The notes: generated from the letters alone by a model not told the origin. DNA of 64,000 nucleotides from Streptomyces gossypii (GCF_025165795.1 NZ_JAJAGO010000004.1:496001-560000); one strand, 5' to 3'; counted from the first letter of the stretch, positions 37,697 to 45,676 are shown. Numbers and translations are program-made.

Positions 37697-38763
37697 GCGG
37701 AGGCTCCGGGGCGCTGCTGCTGAGGACTGATGGGCTCCAGCAGCGGATGGGTAGCGTCGGTGAGTCGGACTGCTTCTCCGAGTAGTGGTGCGAGCAGGTG
37801 GTGTCGGCCGGTGCTGAGGGAGCGTGGGATCTCCCGAAGCAGGAGCATCGCTATATGCCTGGCTAAGGCTGTGAGGTCCAGTGCGCGGTGGAGCGGGGTG
37901 GTCATGCGGGAGAAGGCGTGGACGACCGGGGCGGACCAGGCGTGGCTGAGTGTTGCCTGTGGTGGCGGGTAGGACAAGCTGAGAGCGGTCCGGCTTGCGT
38001 GCGCCTCGCCGCAGGCGGTGGTGAGCAGGTCCTCGACGTACCACCAGCCGATGAGGTGGCTGATCATCATGCGCCAGTCCTGGTGGAGTCCGGCCCATTC
38101 CCAGTCCACCAGGTGCCAGCCGCCTGCCGCGTCGAGGAGGATGTTGCGCGGCTGAGGGTCGCCCTGGCATGCCACGTGGACTTGTGGCGCCGGAATGTGG
38201 GCGAGCCGTTGGAGAAGCCGTCCGAGGGAGCCGTAGTCGCAGCCGTTGACGTACACGTGGCCCCGCAGCGGCACCTCCAACCCGTGTGCCTGGAGGGTGT
38301 GGTGGAGACCGGCTGTGCCGCGTTGCCAGCGCAGTGCGTGCTTCCGGGTGGCCAGTTCCGGGTCGAAGCCGGGCTGGCCGGAGAGCTCCCACACTCGGCA
38401 GAGAGTGGTGACGAAGTCCTGCCACACCGCCGGTGCAGGACCGTCCGTGCCACAGCGGATCACGGAGTCGGCGAGGGTGGTGGGGGACGGGCAGCGGGTG
38501 ACCAGCGTGTCGATGCCCCGAATGCTGCCGGCGAAGAGGACCTCGGGCAGGCGGCCTGCGAGGAACGGCAGGATGGTCTCGCGGGCGGCGGCCTGCGCTC
38601 GGGCCGGGACGCGCGGGTTGGCGGCGCTCTTGACGGCTCGGAGTTCGCCATTGGGCTGTCGGTAAATGCGGACGGTGGCTCCCGAGGAGCCGGTGTGGAG
38701 GGTGCGAACGATACGGGCGGTGCGGCAGCCGGTCGACTCCCGCACCGGTATGCCCGAGGTCAT
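37693..38763 (-). CDS. APH/choline-kinase-fold phosphotransferase
   Basis: 356 residues. An N-lobe with GSSGATVRIYRQ and AVKSA (ATP lysine) is followed by the C-lobe catalytic loop ACQGDPQPRNILLD and the metal motif LVDWEWAGLHQDW. The family histidine of HGD is replaced by Gln (QGD), while the catalytic Asp, Asn and second Asp remain, so kinase activity is plausible. The ATG at 38763 is supported by GGAGG just upstream; an in-frame start 24 bases earlier is weaker. It is 20 bases behind trpS and overlaps the LLM oxidoreductase start. It would phosphorylate a small hydroxyl or amino substrate of this pathway, or inactivate a product. Confidence 0.82.
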   Translation of the reverse strand: MTSGIPVRESTGCRTARIVRTLHTGSSGATVRIYRQPNGELRAVKSAANPRVPARAQAAARETILPFLAGRLPEVLFAGSIRGIDTLVTRCPSPTTLADSVIRCGTDGPAPAVWQDFVTTLCRVWELSGQPGFDPELATRKHALRWQRGTAGLHHTLQAHGLEVPLRGHVYVNGCDYGSLGRLLQRLAHIPAPQVHVACQGDPQPRNILLDAAGGWHLVDWEWAGLHQDWRMMISHLIGWWYVEDLLTTACGEAHASRTALSLSYPPPQATLSHAWSAPVVHAFSRMTTPLHRALDLTALARHIAMLLLREIPRSLSTGRHHLLAPLLGEAVRLTDATHPLLEPISPQQQRPGASA

Positions 38764-38783
38764 GGTCCTCCGTAAGTGCGATG

Positions 38784-39845
38784 TCAAGACTGGAGGGTGT
38801 CCCTGCTCTTGCGTGCGCGCTCGGCCTTGCGGCGTAGCTGGTTGTAGGCGCTGGTCAGGCCCATGGCCTTGCGGACGTCGAAGACGACCTGCTGGACCTC
38901 GCGGCGGGTGCGTTCGGTGCCCTCGACGATGATTTCGTCGACGAGCCCGCTCTGCTCCGCAAAACGGGCTCGGCGCTCGCGCATCGGATCGAGGTAGCGG
39001 TTGGTGGCTGCGGCGAGTTTGTCTTTGACCTCGACGTCACCGACCTTCCCAGCCCGGTAGCGGTCCTTGAGGTCTTCCACTTCGGCAAGGTTGTCGTTGA
39101 AGACGTCGTGGTAGACGAAGACGGGGTTGCCTTCGACCGTGCCGGGGATGTCGGCTCGGACGCGGTTGGGATCGGTGTACATCCCGGCGACCTTCTTGCG
39201 GACTTCGTCCTCGCTGTCGGACAGGTAGATGACGTTGCCGATGGACTTGCTCATCTTGCCCTGTCCATCGGTCCCCACGAGCGTGGGCACGTCGCTTTCG
39301 ACCAGGTCGGGGACGGGAAAGACGTCGCCGTAGAGGTAGTTGAAGCGACGTGCAATCTCGCGGGTGACCTCGACGTGGGCGTGGTTGTCCTTGCCGACGG
39401 GCACCACGTGGGACTTGACGCACAGGATGTCGGCAGCCTGGAGTACCGGGTATCCGAGCAGGCCGTAGGGCATCTCTTCCTTGTGGGCGTCTCGGGCCAT
39501 GTCCTTGAGGCTCGGCACCCGTTCCAAGCGTGGCACGGTGACCAGATTCTGAAAGAGAGTGTTGAGTTCGGAGACTTCAGGGATCGCCGACTGGAGGTAG
39601 AAGGTGGAGCGCTCCGGGTCGATACCAGCGGCGAGTTCGTCCAGCACCATGTCGCGGGCATTCGTGGAGATCTGTGCGATGTCCTCGCGAGTGTTCTTGG
39701 TGGTGAGCATGTGCAGGTCGGCGATGATCAGGAAGGTTTCGTACTGGTGCTGGAGCTTCACACGGTTGGCGAGACTCCCCACGTAGTGTCCGAGGTGCAG
39801 TTTCCCTGTCGGACGGTCTCCCGTGAGCATGCGCTGGTCAGTCAT
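38784..39845 (-). CDS. trpS: Tryptophanyl-tRNA synthetase, bacterial type (accessory copy)
   Basis: 353 residues, full length for a bacterial TrpRS. Motifs are intact: the TrpRS opening LTGDRPTGKLHLGHYVGSL with HLGH as the HIGH box, FLIIADLHMLTT, DMARDAHKEEMPYGLLGYP, QAADIL, VVPVGKDNHAHVEVTREIA and GKMSKSIGN as the KMSKS box. It should charge tRNA-Trp. The location, inside an island operon and overlapping a TrpRS-like/aminotransferase fusion by eight bases (ATGACTGA), argues against the housekeeping copy. Streptomycetes often carry a second TrpRS that gives resistance to tryptophan-analogue antibiotics such as indolmycin; it could equally supply Trp-tRNA or Trp-AMP to a pathway. Confidence 0.93.
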   Translation of the reverse strand: MTDQRMLTGDRPTGKLHLGHYVGSLANRVKLQHQYETFLIIADLHMLTTKNTREDIAQISTNARDMVLDELAAGIDPERSTFYLQSAIPEVSELNTLFQNLVTVPRLERVPSLKDMARDAHKEEMPYGLLGYPVLQAADILCVKSHVVPVGKDNHAHVEVTREIARRFNYLYGDVFPVPDLVESDVPTLVGTDGQGKMSKSIGNVIYLSDSEDEVRKKVAGMYTDPNRVRADIPGTVEGNPVFVYHDVFNDNLAEVEDLKDRYRAGKVGDVEVKDKLAAATNRYLDPMRERRARFAEQSGLVDEIIVEGTERTRREVQQVVFDVRKAMGLTSAYNQLRRKAERARKSRDTLQS

Positions 39846-41889
39846 GAGGGTGGGCTTGCCTTTCGCGTGGTCGTCGCAGACGGGGATCGAGGTGGTTATT
39901 GTCGCCCCTGGCGGTCTGCTGGAGTGCATCGATTACCGGGTCCGTGTGTGGGATGTCGATCAGATTCACCTGCATCCAGCCAGGGAGTCCCCACCGACGG
40001 CCGTCGCGGTAGCGTGCCCCCCTGGCCTCCAGACGGCGGGCGACGGGCGTGAACCAGATGCCCAGGTCCATCAACAACACGTTCGCCTCACTCGGTGCGT
40101 GGCGTATTCCGAGCTGTCGCAACAAGGCGGTGAGTCGGTCACGCGCTTGATGGGAGGCAGCCACGTTCCGCTGTCGCGCGGTGTCGTCGTCCAGCGCCGC
40201 CTCCGCGGCGGCCAGCGCCAGGCTGTCCATGGCGTACGGCAGTTGCCGACTGCGCAGACGCTCAGCGAGCGATGCAGCGGCGAGTGCGTAGCCGACGCGG
40301 GCCCCGAGCAGGCAGTGGGCCTTGGACAGCGATCCGGTGATGACTACGCGGGGATCCGAGTCCAGAAGTTGCGTAAGAGCGGGCGAGGTACACATGTAGT
40401 CAGCGGACACCATGTCCAGTAGCACCACGGCGCGTTCGGGCAGAACGCGCAGAATCGGGCGCAGCAGCTCAGGCAGGGAACGGGGGACCGTGCCGGAAAC
40501 GGTGTGTGGGATGTCGAGGATGCACAGTACGGTGTCGTTTGCTTTTTCGATGGCGGCGGATAGTGCGGGCACATTGTGGCCGAGTTCGGCGCGGTCCCAG
40601 GGCACCGCGTGGTGGGCGAGTCGATGCCGTTCGGCCAGGTGCTCGTAGAGCTCGAATGTGGGTTCGGTGGCTATAGCTGAGCCTCCGGTTCGGGCCTGCG
40701 CAGCGAAGAGCCAGTCCATGACCTCAGTAGACCCGTGCCCGGCCACCACCTGTTCTGCTCTCACGCCGGTATCCCAGGCCAGGCGCTCTTCCAACTGGTC
40801 TGTTCTCCTGCGCGGGGGCCGGTGCAGGCTTCCGGCGGCCCCGGCGACGGCTTCTCGTACCTGGGGTGTTTGCCCGGCACGCAGTGATGGCGTGACAGCG
40901 GCCCGAACGCCCGCGGACACGATGTCGGCGTGCTCGTCCTTGCAGTCCGCACACAGCACACGACCGCTGCGGCACCGATCCAGCGCCGAGCGGGCCGCTA
41001 CCCGCGAGCAGGCGAGCTCAATCATGGCGAATGCAGAACACCGCACGGCTTCACCACCGAGTTCCCGCTGAGCCTGCGCGGTATCCCGTCCGCCCGTGAC
41101 AGCGCTGTGGAACTTGCGCCGGATCGTGGTCTCATCGTCGTCACCGAACACCACCGACGCCTCATCGTGCACACTGCCCCGTTCACCAGCGCGGCGCAGG
41201 CTGGGGAAGAGTCTGCGATACAGGAGCACCGGCGCCTCCCGGCCCATCGCACGGGCCAGGCGAGGCAGCAACGCGCTGTGCGGCGCCTGCAACGTGTCCA
41301 CCAGTGCCACCCCGCCACCGCCGAAGTCTCCCGGGCTGTGCAGGAAGAAGCCCAGCATGGCGGCCACGTCCAACAAGGCGCTCGCCGAGGTCGTCCCGTC
41401 CCAGCCGTACAAGCGCCGCAGCTTCTCCACCCGTAGCTCGGCGAGCGCCTGATGCTGCGTCTGTCGCAGCGCGGGGCTCTCCCGGCACACCTCCAGCTCT
41501 GCCGGCGCCTCGGAGTAATGCCGCACTGCGGCCGTAAACCCCTCCAGCATGGAGCCTGATCCGGAGGAGTCGAAGACCAGCAGCCGACCCCCCGCCGAAG
41601 TCAGTTGTGCCGCCACACGCGCCAGTCCTAGATGCCCAAGGTGCAGGCGATCCCCCGCGAACCCGACCCGTATGGGGAACGACTGCCTCAGTCCGATCGC
41701 CTCGGTGCCGCCCGCGCCGATCTGCTGCCATGCCCACACCTCCCCCGGAAGGGGGATCTGTTCTCGCCAGGGCCAGCCGTCGCGGGAGACGGGCCGTAGA
41801 GCGAACTGCCTTACTCGCTGGCGCGCTTCCTCGGCGGCCCGGCTGTTGCAGGCCGCGTGCCAGGCGCTCAGGGAGACCACCTCACTCAC
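39838..41889 (-). CDS. Fusion of TrpRS-like domain (archaeal/eukaryal type) and PLP aminotransferase
   Basis: 683 residues in one frame. Residues ~70-335 follow the archaeal/eukaryal TrpRS layout: FPIRVGFAGDRLHLGHLG with HLGH at 83-86, VDTLQAPHSALLPRLARAMG and RRLFPSLRRAG, then HSAVTGGRDT, QRELGG and CRSGRVLCADCK. The KMSAS position reads SVHDEAS, so that loop is lost. Residues ~360-660 are a fold-type I, HisC-like aminotransferase: AGHGSTEVMDW, EPTFELYEHLAE, DMVSADYM, and ITGSLSKAHCLLGARVGYA with the PLP lysine K523. The carboxylate-binding Arg expected near the C-terminus (R-x-x-IG) appears as MQVNLI. GTG 41889 overlaps the preceding stop. A synthetase module that could bind or adenylate an amino acid coupled to an aminotransferase is, as far as I know, not described. 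Confidence 0.82.
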   Translation of the reverse strand: MSEVVSLSAWHAACNSRAAEEARQRVRQFALRPVSRDGWPWREQIPLPGEVWAWQQIGAGGTEAIGLRQSFPIRVGFAGDRLHLGHLGLARVAAQLTSAGGRLLVFDSSGSGSMLEGFTAAVRHYSEAPAELEVCRESPALRQTQHQALAELRVEKLRRLYGWDGTTSASALLDVAAMLGFFLHSPGDFGGGGVALVDTLQAPHSALLPRLARAMGREAPVLLYRRLFPSLRRAGERGSVHDEASVVFGDDDETTIRRKFHSAVTGGRDTAQAQRELGGEAVRCSAFAMIELACSRVAARSALDRCRSGRVLCADCKDEHADIVSAGVRAAVTPSLRAGQTPQVREAVAGAAGSLHRPPRRRTDQLEERLAWDTGVRAEQVVAGHGSTEVMDWLFAAQARTGGSAIATEPTFELYEHLAERHRLAHHAVPWDRAELGHNVPALSAAIEKANDTVLCILDIPHTVSGTVPRSLPELLRPILRVLPERAVVLLDMVSADYMCTSPALTQLLDSDPRVVITGSLSKAHCLLGARVGYALAAASLAERLRSRQLPYAMDSLALAAAEAALDDDTARQRNVAASHQARDRLTALLRQLGIRHAPSEANVLLMDLGIWFTPVARRLEARGARYRDGRRWGLPGWMQVNLIDIPHTDPVIDALQQTARGDNNHLDPRLRRPRERQAHPHD

Positions 41890-42749
41890 CCCGCGACCCC
41901 TCCTTCCACACGCAGCCCGCCCTCCGCGATCCGCTGCACCAGTGCCCGTGCCCGCCGCTGTTCGCGGTGCGAGGCGTGCGTGTCCGTCTTCGCGAAGTAC
42001 GCGTCGGGGAAACCGGCGTCTGCCTGGTGGCACACGGCACCGAAAGCCCAGAACCGTGCGGCGCAGCGGGCGCGCTCCCGCTCCAGATCGCCGACAGCGT
42101 GCAGCCCGGTATAGGACCAGCGTCCGCCGCCGCAGGCAGCAACATATCCGGCAGTGTCTAACGCCTCGTTATACATGCGGAGTTGATGCGCCCAGACCCG
42201 TAGCCACAGATCTCGGTCCCTGGCCAGTCGCGCCAGGTATCCCGCGAAGTCCGGATACAGCTCTAAGAACGCCAGATAGCCGTGCGCCAACAGCTGATCG
42301 CTGCTGTATACGGCCTGGCCCGTATCTCCCGAGGCGGCTGCCGCCAAGGGGCCTAAGAACCGAGCGGTGCTTCCTGCGAGGTGGCTCTCAAGCACCGGGC
42401 CGTCGGTGAGAAGGAACGGACTGAATAGTTTGAGGGTGAAGTACCCGCCGAAGCGGCGCTCCAGACCATCCGCCGCAACGTCCTGCTGGGAGAGTACATA
42501 GATTGTCACGGGGCGTGCTCCCCACGTGCCGCCCCGGCGGTGCGGAGGGAGGTTCACGCTGCCGTCGTGGAACAACAGCGCGTCCACATCGCTTCCCTCG
42601 CGCGCTTTTCCCAGCGGCGTGCTCCCGTAGAACACCCACTGCCTGCCACTGCGCGGCACATCCGCGACAGCCGGCTCAAGCGCAGCGACAAGTATGGACA
42701 TCCGCTGTTCGAACCGGGGGTCGACCACCCGCCCGACACGGCCACTCAT
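41886..42749 (-). CDS. Nucleotidyltransferase-fold protein
   Basis: 287 residues. The polymerase-beta-type nucleotidyltransferase motif is present: WVFYGSTPLGKAREGSDVDALLF, which in short form is GS...G.A.EGSDVD with both metal-binding aspartates. The rest is helical with Trp/Tyr/Arg-rich stretches (LWLRVWAHQLRMYNEAL). Such enzymes transfer AMP, GMP or similar to a small molecule, protein or RNA end. The ATG at 42749 overlaps the upstream HAD stop (ATGA) and its own stop overlaps the next gene (GTGA). A partner that nucleotidylates the product or a tRNA is possible; nothing in the sequence tells which. Confidence 0.8.
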   Translation of the reverse strand: MSGRVGRVVDPRFEQRMSILVAALEPAVADVPRSGRQWVFYGSTPLGKAREGSDVDALLFHDGSVNLPPHRRGGTWGARPVTIYVLSQQDVAADGLERRFGGYFTLKLFSPFLLTDGPVLESHLAGSTARFLGPLAAAASGDTGQAVYSSDQLLAHGYLAFLELYPDFAGYLARLARDRDLWLRVWAHQLRMYNEALDTAGYVAACGGGRWSYTGLHAVGDLERERARCAARFWAFGAVCHQADAGFPDAYFAKTDTHASHREQRRARALVQRIAEGGLRVEGGVAG

Positions 42750-43354
42750 CCGGCCAGCCACGAGTCGACCTCCCCCAGCCAGCGCCCCTCGCCGTCCGCC
42801 AGGACGGTATGGAGGCCCAGTGCTGCAGCCGCCGTCGCATTCCTCAACTGATCGTCCACGTACAGCACCTGAGACCGCTGCGTGCCACGCAACGCATGTG
42901 CATAAGCGGCCGGGTCCGGCTTCACCAGGCCCGTGCTGCTGGAGACGTACACCGCATCGATATAGCCGAGGGCGCCAGTGGCATCAAGACGCGGCAGGAG
43001 CCACTCGTGCCGATGATTGGAAATCACGGTCAACTGCGCGTGCTGCGCCCACACCGGAAGACGGTGCACGGCAGGCATCGCGCCCATGGCGGTATCGAGG
43101 ATCTCCCTCCACGAAGGCGATGGACGCTCTGCTCCGCATGCGGTGGCGAAGTCCTCCCAGAAGGCGTCTTCCTCTATGCGACCGCTCCACAGCACGTCCC
43201 GGAAACTCTCTTTGAACAAGGTGGCTACGGCCTCTGAGGACATACCGCAGGAGGCTGCGACCGCCGCGAACAGTGGGCGCGTTGGCTCCCCCAACAGCAC
43301 GCCGCACGCATCCAGCAGCAGCGTTCGGCGCACGACTGGCCTCGACCGGCTCAT
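42746..43354 (-). CDS. HAD-superfamily hydrolase
   Basis: 202 residues with a C1-type helical cap. Motif I is LLLDACGVLL, with the nucleophile Asp but Cys where phosphatases have the second Asp; motif II is VISNHRHEW; motif III is the Lys in GLVKPDPAAY; motif IV is VLYVDDQLRN. Loss of the second Asp of DxD is seen in HAD dehalogenases (DxYG) and may mean another chemistry than simple phosphate hydrolysis. The ATG at 43354 has AGGTGGGG upstream and is the first gene of the operon running to 36731. Confidence 0.85.
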   Translation of the reverse strand: MSRSRPVVRRTLLLDACGVLLGEPTRPLFAAVAASCGMSSEAVATLFKESFRDVLWSGRIEEDAFWEDFATACGAERPSPSWREILDTAMGAMPAVHRLPVWAQHAQLTVISNHRHEWLLPRLDATGALGYIDAVYVSSSTGLVKPDPAAYAHALRGTQRSQVLYVDDQLRNATAAAALGLHTVLADGEGRWLGEVDSWLAG

Positions 43355-43838
43355 GACAACCCCACCTGTGTGCCCATCACAGATACACATCCTCTCCGGA
43401 CAGTAACCGAACGCCACATTGCGTGGGCGATCCAGGCTCGAATCGACCCCTCGCCCCTACGTGTTTGGCCTCGCGCTTTCGCGCGCCCAGCAGACTGGCG
43501 AACTGCAGCGGATGGGACAACGGAACCTCCTGCGGGTGTCGTGGTTGTCACGGGGCGATCGGGTCGCGGTCCTGGCGCCGGTGCGCACCGGCGCCAGGTA
43601 GATGCGTTGGTCGGTGCCGCCGTGACCTTGGCCCCTGGTGCTGATCTGTGGCTGCTCTTCGGCGGTACCGAATGGGGCGGAGTGCGGCTCAACGTCGGCC
43701 TGGGCGTGGGTGGTGCCAGGTGACGGTGCACGGGCCTGGGCAAATCGCCGCTACCCCGGTTCCGCCTTACCTGCCCTGCTCCTTCCCCGGTCTCCTCCGG
43801 TCCTGCGGGCATGCCCTTTTCGGCCGGGGCAACAGGTG
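43355..43838. promoter_or_regulatory. Upstream region of the TrpRS operon with a 28-bp perfect palindrome
   Basis: About 480 bases with no convincing gene on either strand. At 43571-43598 there is a perfect palindrome whose half-site is CCTGGCGCCGGTGC. It lies about 217 bases before the operon's first ATG and about 240 bases past the stop of the next gene upstream (43839). It may act as a terminator for that gene or an operator for the operon. The operon promoter must be in this region, but I cannot point to its boxes. Confidence 0.55.
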
Positions 43839-44240
43839 TCACGAAATGCGTTTCCCTGCTCGGTGTTGTCCCGGGGTGGCGCACTCGTGTGGTGGCAGGT
43901 GAGGGTGGCTCCGGCTGCCGTGACCAGCGGCGCCCGGGCCGGTTCTGGGGGTGGGGTCCGGGCTGTAGACCCGGCGGGCGTCGAGTGACATGTGGAAACC
44001 GAAGGGGTAGACCACTCCGCCGTCGAAGATCAGGACCTTGCCTCCGGCGGCTTTGCGCATGTTCCGCACGGAGCGTTCGGCGCCGTGCACGTGGACGACG
44101 TCGCCGATCCGGATCGTGCCCTCTCCCACCGTGAGCGCCTCGTACACCACTGGCTCTCGGCCTGTCGGTTCGCGGCTGTCTCCGCAGCCTTGCGCGGGCG
44201 GAGGCTTGCGCCTGGCGGCGGTGTGAGTGTGGCGGGGCAT
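43839..44240 (-). CDS. Small hypothetical protein with KOW-like beta segment
   Basis: 133 residues. Only the middle looks conserved: GTIRIGDVVHVHGAERSV followed by NMRKAAGGKVLIFDGGVVY, a beta-barrel-like pattern with alternating Gly/Val similar to small KOW/SH3-like proteins found beside Nudix and ATP-binding genes in Streptomyces. The N-terminus is basic, the C-terminus is low complexity (Pro/His/Gly) and may be decayed. The ATG at 44240 lies six bases after the Nudix stop, with AAGGAG upstream. Function unknown. Confidence 0.6.
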   Translation of the reverse strand: MPRHTHTAARRKPPPAQGCGDSREPTGREPVVYEALTVGEGTIRIGDVVHVHGAERSVRNMRKAAGGKVLIFDGGVVYPFGFHMSLDARRVYSPDPTPRTGPGAAGHGSRSHPHLPPHECATPGQHRAGKRIS

Positions 44241-44246
44241 GGCGGG

Positions 44247-44765
44247 TTACTCCTTGTCCTGGTAGATGGGGTGGCCCTCTGCGAGTTCGGCGAAGGTGCC
44301 GTGGTGGTGGGCGTTCAGGGCGGCGTGGACTCGGCGGGCCTGGTAGGGCGCGCAGTGCGGGCCCAGATCTTCTGGAGCGATCCACTGGTGGGCGTCCAGC
44401 TCCGGCTGCCTGTTGTCCGAGGGAGGGGGCGGGAGGCGGATGGGGGTGGTGTGGGGGAAGGTGCCGCAGAAGTAGACGAAGTTGTGTCCGCAGGCGGCGC
44501 CCCGGACCGGATTGGCGGGGATCCAGTCGTGGACCAGCAGCCGCTGCGGGGCGACCAGGAGATCGGTCTCTTCCCGGACTTCGCGCACCACGGCCCGGTG
44601 AGCGGGCTCGTTGTGGTGGGCGCAGCCGCCGGGCAGTTGGTAGAAGCCGCCGAGTTTGTAGGTGGGGCGGACCATGAGCACCTCACCTCGGGTGGAGAGG
44701 ATCAGGGCGAGGGCGCCGATCCGTACCGGCGGAGGGCTGGTGAGGCTGGTATCGGCGTGAGCCAT
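44247..44765 (-). CDS. Nudix hydrolase
   Basis: 172 residues. The Nudix box is complete: G-G-C-A-H-H-N-E followed by REVREETDL, fitting GX5EX7REUXEEXGU. The surrounding strands (IGALALILSTRGEVLMVRP, GGFYQLPGG) are normal for the fold. Nudix enzymes hydrolyse nucleoside diphosphate derivatives; here the substrate is unknown. It is the fourth gene of a minus-strand group of small genes that probably starts at the DUF5999-like gene (45676). Confidence 0.88.
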   Translation of the reverse strand: MAHADTSLTSPPPVRIGALALILSTRGEVLMVRPTYKLGGFYQLPGGCAHHNEPAHRAVVREVREETDLLVAPQRLLVHDWIPANPVRGAACGHNFVYFCGTFPHTTPIRLPPPPSDNRQPELDAHQWIAPEDLGPHCAPYQARRVHAALNAHHHGTFAELAEGHPIYQDKE

Positions 44766-44822
44766 AACGGATCTCCAGTTCCAGGCAGAAGAGGCCGGGG
44801 ACGTCCACGGCTGGGCGGTGTG

Positions 44823-45473
44823 TCAGGCGGAGAGGGACACGTATGCGGGGGCTGCCGGGCGGATGTGGGTCGCGCGGATGCCGTGCAGGGACAGGATTTG
44901 GCGGGCGGCGAGGATCCAGCGGATGCGGGGGTCGGTGTAGGCGATCTGGGGGAGGTCGTCGCCGGGGAGGGGGAGGAGGGTTTCGGGGTCGTGGAGGATT
45001 CCCGCGACGCCCCAGGGCAGTGACCGCTCCACCCAGGCCGCCACATGCCCTGATCGCAGATGGGGGCAGTCCCGTGCCGCCACGGATGCGCAGGGCTCGC
45101 ACACCGGCGGTGCGGTGGTGCGTTCACCCTCCCCCACCGGATGTCCGGTGTCTTTGAGGAGGAACAGCTGCGGCCGGTTGGTTTTGAGGGTGGAGGTGCG
45201 GCAGACCTGGCACAGCAGATGACCGGTGGCGTGGCGCTGCCTCAGGGCGTGGACGCAGGCGAACTCGGGCCTGCCTTTGCCCGGTGCGAGGGTCTGGCGC
45301 ACCCACAGTGCTCCGTAGGTGTCGCGGTCGTACGGCGATTCGTCGGCGTAGCCCAGAAACGCGCCCAAGGGGCCGAAGCGCCCCACCAACGGTGCGGAGA
45401 GTGTCTCCTCGCCGGTCCAGGAGGCGATGTAGGGCACGAGGAGCCCGTTGTGTATGCGGGGCTGCCAGCTCAC
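44823..45473 (-). CDS. Hypothetical protein with two CxxC pairs
   Basis: 216 residues, soluble. It opens MSWQPRIHNGLLVPYIASW and has CQVC (about residue 88) and CEPC (about residue 124), a likely zinc site, in a region rich in His and Arg. The C-terminal part (YTDPRIRWILAARQILSLHG) is helical. I do not recognise a family with a known function, though similar proteins commonly follow DUF5999 genes in Streptomyces. The GTG start overlaps the DUF5999 stop (GTGA). Confidence 0.72.
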   Translation of the reverse strand: MSWQPRIHNGLLVPYIASWTGEETLSAPLVGRFGPLGAFLGYADESPYDRDTYGALWVRQTLAPGKGRPEFACVHALRQRHATGHLLCQVCRTSTLKTNRPQLFLLKDTGHPVGEGERTTAPPVCEPCASVAARDCPHLRSGHVAAWVERSLPWGVAGILHDPETLLPLPGDDLPQIAYTDPRIRWILAARQILSLHGIRATHIRPAAPAYVSLSA

Positions 45474-45676
45474 GCGGTGGCTCCCCGCTCGGCGGCCGGG
45501 TTGGGCCGGTGAGGAGCGACAACGCTGCCGTCCGGGAGAAGCTCGCCGGTGTCCTCGAAGAGGAGGCTGCCGTCTGACAGCAAGCTCCAGCCCTGCTCAG
45601 GGAAGAGCGCCATCAGGTGGGCGGCTTCCCGGTCGGTCGAGTCCGCCGTCGGACACGGCGGCTGATGCACACACAT
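45470..45676 (-). CDS. DUF5999 family small protein
   Basis: 68 residues. The start MCVHQPPCPTADSTDREAAH and the following PEQGWSLLSDG and FEDTGELLPDG blocks match the DUF5999 pattern common in Streptomyces. The Cys/His residues at the N-terminus could bind metal. The ATG at 45676 has GGGAG upstream and is chosen over an in-frame start six codons earlier. Function unknown; it is the first gene of the minus-strand group reaching 43839. Confidence 0.8.
   Translation of the reverse strand: MCVHQPPCPTADSTDREAAHLMALFPEQGWSLLSDGSLLFEDTGELLPDGSVVAPHRPNPAAERGATA

Noticed and set aside
36584..37723. A 379-codon plus-strand frame
   Set aside because: Antisense to the LLM oxidoreductase, whose family motifs are unambiguous.
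39838..39929. A trpS start at 39929 giving 28 extra residues
   Set aside because: It would overlap the fusion gene by more than 90 bases; the ATG at 39845 gives the conserved TrpRS N-terminus and an ATGACTGA overlap.
39838..41889. Plain histidinol-phosphate aminotransferase with a mis-called upstream extension
   Set aside because: The upstream half has its own continuous TrpRS-type signatures in frame, and the start at 41889 overlaps the preceding stop exactly as elsewhere in the operon.
43351..44385. A 344-codon minus-strand frame across the region before the TrpRS operon
   Set aside because: Arg/Pro/His-rich, overlaps the Nudix and KOW-like genes in another frame; no domain seen.
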